Source of the DNA: Diadema setosum
Taxonomy: Eukaryota > Echinodermata > Echinoidea > Diadematoida > Diadematidae
Reading direction: 5' to 3'
Length of the DNA: 64,000 bases
Assembly (NCBI RefSeq): GCF_964275005.1
Contig: NC_092692.1
Coordinates: forward strand, 15,088,084 to 15,152,083
Below the pieces are notes generated by a model, which did no database searches, had not been told where the DNA came from, and saw nothing but the letters and a program-made list of their open reading frames with translations. The position numbers were made by a program, and so were the translations under genes. How positions within the stretch are numbered: the first letter of the stretch is position 1; each line of letters starts with the position of its first letter. Of the stretch, positions 22,753 to 34,700 are shown piece after piece.

Positions 22753-25700
22753 GTGCGTGCGTGCGTGCGTGCGTGTGTCGTGTGTGTGTGTGCCTGTGCC
22801 TGCCATGCACCTGCGTGTTTATCAAAAAAAAAAAAAAAAAGTGTGTGTGTAGGTGTCTTGTGTGGTTCCTCTCCCATTCCCTTGTGTAATTTCTTACCCT
22901 GGTCTGTTCATATTGTCTTTCTTTCTCGGTTCTTCTTTTTTTAGCTGCAAGGTGTGGGTTAGAAACAATTATGTAACGCCACATGTTGATTGATCAGCAG
23001 AGCTGCCAACCTTTGGAAGCACAAATCCGTACTCAGCAGCTCCATAATCCGTATTTTCCACCAGAATCCGTATTTTTTCCATCTCCCTCTTTTTGCCATT
23101 TTGAATTAAACTCGTCGACTTATAAGGCCTACAGGCTCTTAACAAAACATTACGACACATGCCGAAGTATCGAGCTGGTCACCAGCACGATAAAGAATCC
23201 AAACTACGCAATGTTCAGAGTTGATTGATTGCTTTCTCGCAATGCATGTGTACAAGACTACAAGTGCATGTATGTACCTCCAGAAACTTGCTGGGCTGGT
23301 TATGGAAGCTTCCACTATCTAGCAGGGGAGGGGGAATGCTTTCATCTTCTCAAGAAAGCTTCTGTGTGAGCGAATGCAAAACTCTGTTCGGTGTTTCGAA
23401 CTATTGTTTACTATAAAACGTAATCATGCGTTGTTTTCAGGCTTTTTAATTTTACTGGATTTTAAACATCAGTATTTTCCGAAAGTACCGGTATTCCAAT
23501 TTCTTTTACCCTGACGGGAATCGGAAAGTCTGCTATAACGATGATCGCAAAATGCCGCGCTGTGTGTGGTTTGCGCAAATGTGCAAACACGTGGTTGTAC
23601 TTTCAAGTTTAAAGGAATGCGCCATGTGCTCCTGCCTAAGAGGTTACTGCAAGTTCGATGGATCGAATGCGCCATAGCTGAGCTGATGGCTTGTTTATGG
23701 TAAACATGTAGTTTACATTCGATACGAAGAAGTCATTACGTCTTTCAAGAGGAAAAACATACAAAACAAACAAAAAACACCTACGAACGAATGTTGATAG
23801 CCAAAACTTTGAAAAGTAATAAGCAGTTATGATGAGCATGAACTTAAATTAATCGTCATGATTTTGCTGTCTAACCAGGTGATGACTGCATCTCATTGGA
23901 CCTACTCGTAGTGAATTTGTCTGGGCATACGAGACCTTTTAAGTATTTCTGTGATTGCCTTTTTAATTGACTGATTAATCGATCCTTTTTTATTGTTCAG
24001 GGAACATAAGATATTCGATTAAGTACACTATATTCGACTGTTTGATGTTTCCTGCTATGCGCCAAAAGAAAGGCTATAGAATCACGATATCTTTGCAATG
24101 ATTCCTTTAATTCTACTAATGAGCTGGTTCTTCGATCGATATTTCCAGGATATTTACACGCTGTTTATTCCAACGCGCGCATTCTTTCGTCTGGCACGCA
24201 CCTGGGTGTGGCACCTGCTTTTGTGGAAATTTCCACAAGGGGAGAAGGGTGGGTGTCAAGTTTCTTCGAGCCGAAGAGACTGCGCGCATGTATTCAGTAT
24301 TTCACAATCTCTTCGCTCTGATTTATTGTAATTCATGCTTTCCCCTTATTCTTTGCTGATATTGAACATTTAGATTTAACTTTACGAAGGTTGGTAGATC
24401 GTAGATCTTTTTGTTGTGAGGTGTATATAATTTGTTTTTTTTTTAATCATTCTTTGGAGGGGAAAGAAGAGTAAGGGGGAAAGAAGAAAGAGGGAAAGTG
24501 AAAAAAAACGAAGGGCACGTACGCTCAGCATTCACAGTAAGCCGTCTTTTTATAAAATTGTACCAGCATAGTTTTCATCATCACCATCAGACATCACTCT
24601 GATCATTTTAGCCTTTTCCTATCAACATTAAGAAACACGTACAGTCCCTCGAGATAAAAACCGAGGAAAATAAATAACAAATACAAATAACAAGTATCAA
24701 CACCTCCCAACAACACAAATATTTAGAAAAGACAACACACGTCACTTCGATTCGAAAAAGTGTTGCAGCAAAGCGGAGAAATCGCCGTTACGAAAATAAC
24801 AGTGCGAGACACTTGAAAGAATTACGTTTAAACATTTCAAAGTAAAAAGGGAACGGATAAAGTGATATAAAATGGAAGAAATCGTACCAAACGAGGTGTG
24901 AGAAACGACAGAAATAGAACGATAAGTTTAGTAGTAGGATTAGGCCCTAGCAAAAGTTTGCAGCACCGAAAGCTACGCGAAAATTAATACACATTGAAAA
25001 CTGTATTGCGACGAGATGTGGATCCTTGGGATCGTCAATAAACGATACAAAACAAAGGAAATTAATTCATTTTGACCGGAAAATAGTTTGTTATAAGTAT
25101 TCTGTTATATGAGATCTCCTTTAATAATAGGCCTAGAAATACACCGAGTTTCAACGATACAGTACTCGGGAAAGAAAATTCGAACGCTTTTCACCTGCGC
25201 ATTATACTGCAGTGCACATCAATACACGAACAGAAACTCACCTCTTCCTTGCAGAAAAATGATGCAATAACGTTACAAAAAACCACACACAACACTCTCA
25301 AAATCATTTCGTACTTGGGAGGCAAGGGAAAAGTGGAAGAAGTAGAGAAAAAAAAAGCAGACATTGCACAACGGAGCGCTTCTACCCCGACTCAAAACGA
25401 AATAGGGTACTGTTTGTAGTGGCAGCTGGCTACAGTGAGTAGCTAAGCTACTATACTCACGCTCCCCAGCCGGCCACACGTGGGGATACCACGGCAATTA
25501 AACATCCAGGGTCCGTAGGCGACAGGGATTCAGGTGCGCGAAGTTCCGTTCGGTGTACACAGTACGCAAGCAGCGAATTGCATGCGCGCACACTATTCTA
25601 TGATAGAAGATACGAACACACACACGTCGGGTACACACAGACACACACACATGCGGGCAACGCGGGCCGGCTGGAGAATGAAACATGTACAGTGTGTAGT

Positions 25701-28700
25701 CTATATTGCAATTGCAGGGATAATAACTTCGAGCGTCAGGGCTCGCTGCGCGCGCCGGGGCCGCTCGTGCTCGTCAATAGTGTGAGTGTGTACATAAACT
25801 AAATTCTGTCTTGAAACGTGAGGCTATACGGCAAAAAAACTTGAGGAGCCAGCCGGGCTTTTTTCATACATTTCTAGGGAGCCCGTAGCGATTCTGGGGA
25901 GCCAATGGTCCCCGGGCTCCCGCTAAGGTCGAGCCCTGATGTACACCCGACTGGTTTTTACCGTCCCGACTGCCTCCGCAGCGCAGCGGCCATAGAGTTA
26001 CTAGCTAGGCAGCGGCGGGCCGGAGCAAGTGGTCGCAAGCCATGCTAAAAAATGCCAGGCCTGTAGGACGGCTGCGAGCATTGCCATCTCTCACGCTCTG
26101 CATTTATGCCCGCATGCTCAAAGCAAAATGGCGCCCGAAGTGCTCCAATACTGCCTAACGTCGTCTGCTGCGGAGAGATCTTATGCTTGCGTGCGCTGCT
26201 GGAGTGTAGCAGCACGGTCGATAGCATACAGCTCTATGGGGCATTCACATCACGTATAAACACCCAACATGCCCTTTCCAATGTGGCCTTGGTGCCCCTC
26301 TGACTGACCTAAGTGCCCTGCCCTCGTGGAAAAAGTGCCCTTTTCTAAATGGCCTTGCCCCTCCAAAATCCTATTTCGAGGCCTGCTGTATTGCATTTGT
26401 ATTTCAAAAGGCCAAAGCACAAGTCGACTGGACTCTAGATGATACACGGAATTGACAGATCTCCTAACATTAACAATAAATTTATCGTATCAATGAATTA
26501 TCAATCATATGTCTGTGCTATCACTAGATGTAAAACCAAGGAGCTTCATCAAGAAATGGAGTCATTCACAACAGATGTATTCTCTTTAATCCCATGTTTA
26601 GTGCCGCAGCGCCACTTAAAACATTTTTGAACGAGGCACACACATTGATGTATGTGCCGCACAGTTACTGGAACTGCCCCACAGATAGGACAACAATTGA
26701 GTCATGTGTCATTGGCATTGCATAATGACCAGCCTCTCTATACACTTTTGCACATAAACTTACATGTTCATAGGTATTTCTGGACGGGATTTACTTTTGT
26801 ATCACATTATGCTTGATCATCAGGTGAATTTTCATGTCATTTTGTAAGCAAAATATGGCCGACATTTAATATGTTAGCTTTCAAAATGAATTTTCAGATT
26901 GCTCAGGAAGACAACGGCATCGAACCTGGATCATCAAGCAAAGGCACAAATGCACCTGCGGAATTCTTTTGTCCATACATAGAAAACTGACAGTTGTGGG
27001 ATAGTAACAGCCACTTGTAGAGAACCTCCTTTGTAAAACCTCAGGCCATATCACTCAGCATCGGCATCATAAAAAAAAAAATAGAAATAAAAAATAGAAT
27101 TAACTCCCTACCACCAAGTACAGTTAATGACTTGCTGAAGACTACTAGTAATCCAAAGTATTCTAGGGCAGGAGTCTGGGAAATGCATGTTACAGCAAAA
27201 TCAGCCCTAGAGATTTTCAAGCAGGGGGTGCAACAAGTTAGGTTTTGTTAAGCCATTCCTGTCTTTCTTAGTACCACATCAAATTTGTAGTGAGGTTTTT
27301 ACTTGTAAGTGTAGTAAACACTTTCGCCCCCCTGAGATCTTGGCCATCAGTGGCATGATCGCAACGAAATTTGGCACGCGCAACACCCACGTCTTAATCT
27401 ACAAGATTGTGTCTTAGATATTTTTTAAATTAAAATGTCTAATTTTAATAAATTAATTATGCAAATTAAGCCCAACATAGATTTTATTTTAGCCTGCTAA
27501 ACACTAATTAAAAGCATTGAAAGTCTATTTTTAGATTTGTATTTCTATCTGTTTTATCATACATTCAACAATTGCACATGATCTTAAAAACTGCCAAAAG
27601 TTATTTAAATTCTACTTTTTGTTTTTTGAATTTCTTATGTATTTCCTTGTTTTTCAGCCTTTTTTTTTCAAAAAAAATAAAGTTGTTTTTTCAACCATAA
27701 TTTAGCCTAAGATTAATCTTTAAGCTAAATTATGGTTGAAAAGTGGTCCATGAAAATTTCAATGGAAAAAAAAAAGGTTAAAAAAACAAAGAAATACATA
27801 AGAAATTCCAAAAACAATATAGGAGATATATACAAAATCACAAAATTGTGCCCGTCCTGGGGTGACATATTATATAAATGGGCTTGGCTTCATAATGGTA
27901 TGCGCGGACATTGCAAATTTGGTCTCAAAAGTTGCGCGAGACTTAAAAGAAAAAAGTGAAGAAGCCTTATGATCAGGTCTTCTCGTATTGCAGAATTATT
28001 GCGCAAAACAGAGAGGGGGGATGGACTCCCCCCTCCCCCCCCCCCCCACTCTATGGTTAAGGTCTTGAATTCAAATGAGATAGAGGATTGAAACTTCTCT
28101 GATTTGAGTCTATGTATAAATGACAACACACACAAAAGTATCCTAAACAGTGGCTGTGAAGCAATGTTACTGGGCACTGAAACTGTATTGCTAGCATCCA
28201 TGGTAACACATTGATTGAGTATACAGCTTAATTTTTGAGTAGCATTTCTACCTTTAATTGCTGTGTACATTGTACACAGCTTAATTTCTGAGTAGCAACT
28301 CTACCTTTGATTGCTGTATTCAAACTGCAGCCTAAAATTTTGCACCAATAATGAACTCATGGAGGTGGTTTGTCATATCCCAAACAAGTACATCGTAGAC
28401 TGAATTATCAATATCAAAATCCGGGATTTACCGCAACCTTCAGTTAGGCGTCCACTCACTCCCCCCCCCAACTTATGTACATTTCATTACATGTTCAAAC
28501 ACACATTACTGGGTACCGTTTCATGAAAGTTGTCAGCACTGACAAGTTGTCAGTCTCTGACAATAACCTATTAACAGTCAGTGACCAGAGCATCTCAGCC
28601 AACAAAACCAAGGATTTTGCTGAAATTGTCAGAGACTGACAACTTGTCAGCGTTGACTAAATTGATGAAACACCCCCCAGGGAGATGATAGGCATTTAAT

Positions 28701-31700
28701 AGAAATTACTCGCAGAAAGAAAGTAACAGATACAGTTGTACGTAAACGCAGACATGAAAAAAAAAATGGTAGGACCATACATGTACTGTAAAAGTGGAAA
28801 TTTTCGCTGTGTTGAAATTTTCGCGCATTTCGCGCAACCAGAAACTAGCGCGAAAATAAAAACACGCAAATATTTTTGCTTGCCATACGTTCCTGTGCGT
28901 GATGTCTTGATTCCGCGGAATTAAAAATACGCGAAACTCTTCTGACCCGGCCTAGCGCGAAAAATTAGTTGCGCGAAAATATCCACTTTTACAGTACATT
29001 TCCAACAAAATGGTATACAAGTCTATGTAATGAAACTGCTATGCAAATTACATTTTTTATAGCAGTCATACCAAAATGCATACCGTAGCAAATTGCTATG
29101 CGATACCAGGAAAATTATTCCCTGCTTTCATTGAAAGTAAGTGATATCTTAAAAGCATAATTTACCATTTGCAGATGAAACAAAAGCCCAGCATTAGTGC
29201 TTTAAAATAGTTCCAAAATGTGAGTTTGGGATAGAAACAACCACTGTAAAAATTTGAATCCGTATAATTAATGTTACGTATTGTTAAATATACAAAATAT
29301 GAACAATAGTTATAATACAAGTGTTGCCAGACTAAGCCATCTACAGATATGGTTTAATGAGAAAAATAGTGATACACATGTATATCTCATTATATTTCAG
29401 GCTGTATTGTGAAAATTTTATATGGTAGGGATGTTTTGTGATTTCTTGGATTTTGTGGAACTTGCGTGTAGTGTACCATCAAAGTTTTAACTACTGTAAA
29501 AGTGGATATTTTCGCGCGACTAATTTTTCGCGCTAGGCCGGGTCAGAAGAGTTTCGCGTGTTTTTAATTCGGCGGAATCAAGACATCACGCACAGGAACG
29601 TATGGCAAGCAAAAATATTTGCGTGTTTTTATTTTCGCGCTAGTTTCTGGTTGCGCGAAATGCGCGAAAATTTCAACACCGCGAAAATTTCCACTTTTAC
29701 AGTATGAGATTTTGGCACAAAACATGCTCACGACATTGCTCATGACATTAAATGTAATTCATCATGCATTGCCATCTAGCTAATTGTGCTCATGTTATAT
29801 AATTTTCGCTCTCTAACTACATGTGTACAATGTAGTTTCCACTCTTTTGGTGTGTTCGTCTCTCTACATTCAAGTGAACTATCCCTTTAAGGTTATGAGC
29901 AATATTGTTTGTGCCAACGCCTTGTTTTTGATACCTGTGTGAACAGAACAGATAGAGTGAATCCAATATCCTGCTTTTCCTGCCCGTTGTAAACTCGGGA
30001 TTTTTTTTTTTCCCCAGAGAAAAAAAGAGACAAAACAATAACAACACAAAACCTCACACCATACCACATAAAATGCTGTCTTAATTTTCACTATTGTTTT
30101 CCTCGTTTTATTCAAACAAGAAAGAGGTGCTGATGTAGAACCATTCACCATTTCTTTAATCATGAGATGAGCCTTGTTCATAAAAGTTTAAAGGACAAGT
30201 CCACCTTCATATACATGTGGATTAAGGGAATGCAGCAATATTTGTAGAACATATTAGTGAAAGTTTGGGGAAAATCGGACAATCAGTTCAAAAGTTATGA
30301 ATTTTTAAAGTATCTGCACAGTCACTGCTAGATGAGAAGACTACTAGAGTGTATAATATCACATGCATACAATGTACAACGATATACTGTAAGGAAAATA
30401 TAAAAGGAATTTCACAAAATTTTACTTTTTGAAAAAGGTGCACATTTCCTTGACTCGTCACTGATGTATGTTAAGGATAATATTATTCCCCCCTTGCCTT
30501 CTGAAAGAGGGAAGTCAAGTGTTTTTTTATTATGCGAGAAAAGTAAAAATATCTTGAATTTTCCTTTATACTTTCTTTTTTTTTTCTTTAAGTCTCCTTT
30601 ATACTTTCTTTATATTGTTGTACACATGTGACATCACAAGCTGTATTAGTCTTCTCATCCAGCAGTGACTAAGCAGAAACTTCAAAAATTCATAACTTTA
30701 AAATGGATTGTCCGATTTTCCTCAAACTCTTGCTGATGTGTTCTATTAATATTGCTGCATTCACTCAATCCACATGTCTACGAAGGTGAGCTTGTCCTTT
30801 AACAACTAAATGAATACCCATAGGCCATACAGCAACTAAAGCAACTGCCTGAACTGTGTTCTCAATTAAAAGACACTACACTTTGAATTAGTGATGTATC
30901 AATTTGTCATCTATGGAACAAGCAATTGTTGAAAAGCATACACAGTGTATTCTCCAGATTCATTTGTACAGTTGAATGTTTGTGTGTCTGTTTGTTTGTT
31001 TTTTGCCATCTGGTTTGATCTGGACATTTGCTTGTCAAGAACTGGAGCAGAGCTTCTGTCTGAACACACCAAGGCATTCTGGTTCCTTTGTGTGTTTTCA
31101 GTCTGCTATAGGGCTTTTACGCTTGCAAATTTTTGCTTAGGGTGGGATTTCACGGAGCACGCGAACGATTTGCGAAGGACGCGAATGACAAGATCCAACA
31201 TTCAGAAAAGTTTTTCTCCGAATGTTTTCCGACAATGAAGCCGAAAACTATTCTTGCGCAATTTGTGCGAAGTTTTCACGACGTATGTGCGAATGTCGTG
31301 TGTATCATTGCTAAAGTACAGCATGTTACGTACACGAAGAACACGCGACGGAAATGTGAACAACGAAAAATTTTCAATAATCATGGGAGAAAATGTACCC
31401 AAGGAGAGGTGGAAGCTGTCTTGAGTTGAATTTTTTTCTTTCCTGTATTTCTCCTTTCTTTTTCTCTCATTTTTCTATTGTGTGCCCTACATTTTTTTTT
31501 TTCCTGGGACGTATCTCCACTAGTAAAGCATATGGGCAATTCCATGAGATTGGTGTCATAGGGTGAAAAAATAAATTGTTACGTTGAAACTTGCCACCTA
31601 TTTTATTTTGTTCAGTATACGTCTGGCCATGTGGAACAGCCATTTCTTACACTAATATACCTCCAGAATGGCAGATATTACACTTTAAAGTCAAATTACA

Positions 31701-34700
31701 TTTTCATTGAGAATTACATTGAAAATGTACTTGAATGTTTGAGTTGAATCCATAGAATATAAAAGAATGGTATGTCATTGATTTGTTGATTTTTATGATG
31801 TATTGGGTATCAGTTACTAGTTGTCAGTGAGGAAAAAATGATCCGTATTCCCATGAATTGGTAGAATGCATACTGCCAAACTGCTAAAACTAATGTAACG
31901 TGAGTAACGAAAATACTCAAATAGTTTCATATCTTAATATTCCCTTTGATTTAAAAAGTGCCAATGGAAATTCTCTTCATACTGCCTCTACCTAATATGA
32001 AAAATGGTGAAAGAGTTGTGTCCATGCAGTTGTATTATAATGAGAGAGGTTCAAAAATTGTAACGTGAGTAACAATGTAACGTGAGTAACAAGGGTGTAA
32101 CGTGAGTAACGACAAAAAAATCACGAAATACAAATATATTTCTACACCAATGACAGCAAAAAAAATTTGTGTGAATTGAGTAAGCTGAGGGAGCATAAAG
32201 AGAGTATGGTCTTGTAAATAACCTTACATGACCTTGCTTGAATTGGTTGTTATCTAATAGGCTAAACAATTGCTATTCAAAGAAAATCTTGATTGGCAAA
32301 CTAGACAAACCAGATGTGGCTAATAATCGTGGAAATTGTATTTTTTTGGTTAAGTTCTAAGCCTTACATTATATCTTTTCAGATATCAGCTATGGATAAC
32401 TTTAAATCCCTTTTAGAGCCAGCTTGATCTTTTTTCAATGTTTAAGGTTGTAATTTGTACAATTTTGGGAATTGGTTAGTGGAGCAATCATAAGACAAAT
32501 GGGAATCAATGTTGCATCTCGATGCAATTTACAAATGAATTGTAAGCATAATAGATTAACAAAAATCTGTATATATCTGATGTAACTTTGAGCAAGAGTT
32601 GGCATTGTCTCTTTTTACAATGCCATTTTTAATTTTTTTTTTGAGTGGGGGGGGGGTTAACAATAATCATTTTCTGGCAGCTGGTAAATACGCATACATG
32701 TGTGTTTAAGACATTTACAAGAATATTCGGTTTTACAGCTTTTTATACATTATTCTCTGGGATTATCAACCCCAAATAATGACAATTGCTTAACTACAAT
32801 AACTTACTCAAAGTTAGAATTCACTACTACCAGAAGATACAAGAATATTTTTGGGTTAAGAGGTAGATCAGTTAAGACTGTACATAGCAGGGCTGCCAAA
32901 CTAGAGTGAAAATTTGGGGTGAAGTGTTAAAGCAAGCGACTAATCAAAGTGACAGTGGTGGGGAGGGGGTTGGGGATGGTGTGGAAGGGGGTTGTCTCCC
33001 CTCCCCCCTTTTCACTGGAGTGAACTTCATCAATTTTGCATTTTAACTGGTGGATTTGGTGCATACTCTAGTAAAGATTTCAACACATGCCATAGAGAAA
33101 ATTTGCCTGTGGGAAAATCTGAAAAGTTTGGGCTTGGGCATAATTGCATGTTCAGATAATCAGGGATTTTAGGGACATTACTTTTTTTTTTCTTTTTACA
33201 TGCTGTTTTGGGGGTTAAGTGTGAGAATTCTTTTATCAGAGATAGTTGATACATGTATTTGATGAATTGCGTGAGTTTAATGCTAATTGCGCGAGAGTTG
33301 GCAGCCCTGACATAGAGTGGAAAGTCCACACTTGGAACAGTAGTTGGATGTAATTTGTAGACATATGTACTGTACACATTTCTAAAGTAGTTTACAATTT
33401 TTGAAATCAAATGTTTCACTCATGATTAAAACAACTTACATTTAAGTTCCTGTGAAAGGGAATAGAAGGATAATATTTTAATTCACTGCATGAACTAGTA
33501 TCTACTACTTTATATTTTCTTGCATTCGGTTTATAGTGGTTACTCGGATTCTGAAAAGTAAAGTATGTGGAATATAGGACCGCATGATAGTGGGAAAAGT
33601 ATGAAAGAGTGCCAATATTGCTATATTTTAGGGATAAAATATCTGTAGAGGTTAGATACATCAAAAGCATTTAGTTTCCAGCTAATTCTCATGGTCAGTT
33701 ATGTGGTAGTGATTATGAGCTAATATGTAACGTGAGTAACGTGTAACGTGAGTAACGACAATTTTGCTATCGCTGTCAAATATTTCCAATGCTCTCAAAA
33801 TTTTGACCCCCTATATTTGAGTACCCCAACATGAGTTATATAAATCATACAACAGTTGTTTGAAATACTGCCCAGTATGAGGACACTTTTTGAATAAAGG
33901 CATGTTGGCTTTTTATGTCGTCCCAAAAAATGTAACGTGAGTAACGAAAGTATTTTGTCTTTATTTCCGGTATGGATGTGGTTAGTAAAATTCTATTAAC
34001 ATTGCATGGTAGACTAAGGACTTGCGCATCTATTGTACAAGAGAGAGTGTGTCAAACCTTCCAGTATAAAAAATATGACAATTACAATATGCAGAGACGC
34101 CTAAAAAGTGTAACGTGAGTAACGTGGAATTGCCCATATGATCTTTTTTTTTTTTTTGCAGTTCCTCCAACACATAATCTTTATACTTCAAATGAAATTT
34201 TACATACTTTAGATTAATTTTAACTGTATTCTGCGATTTTTTGTTTTTGTATTTCAAACATTTCTTTCTCTTTGCTAGTCTTTAATTTCTTTTGTTACTA
34301 TAGTTGTTAATAATTGTTTGATGTTTAGGTGTATGCTACGATTTTTATTTGTAGAAAACGTATAGGTCATACATCCCCCAAACGTGCGCTAAACGTTCGC
34401 GAGAATGTCTCAAAAGGTACGCGAACAGTTTGCGATTACGTCGTAAAATGATCGCAAAAACTTTGCAGATTTCGCGTAACATACGCGAGACATTCTCCAA
34501 AGTTTCGGAGTCTGTTTGGGGTTTCACGAACATTTTGTGAACATCACGCGTGTCTTGCGAAGGTCTTACGCATATGACGAGGCTTTAAAGACACTTTCGA
34601 GAACAATTCACGAGCAAATCACGACCAAGTGTGCAGAAAAGGTTCGCAGAAAATTTCAAAACTTTTTTGAAATTCTCGCCGAAGTAAAAACGACATTCGC

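Larger units (their letters stand above)
22160..26385. mobile_element. hAT-like element, outer copy (CAGGCCTCGAA ends)
   Basis: The ends CAGGCCTCGAATTAAC and ATTTCGAGGCCTG are inverted, and GGCC/GTGCCC-rich subterminal blocks recur at both sides. An exact 8-bp duplication is not visible. It contains the element 22494-25938, a CpG- and GT-rich interior and no transposase frame. KCTD intron 1. Confidence 0.6.

Noticed and set aside
22594..22984. Frames rich in HTHTHT or CVCVCV
   Set aside because: Translation of the GT/GTGC microsatellite.
12841..34135. GTAACTCACGTTAC copies as a CRISPR array or satellite
   Set aside because: Spacing is irregular (0 to about 2,200 bp), the DNA is eukaryotic, and the copies lie within bounded transposons.
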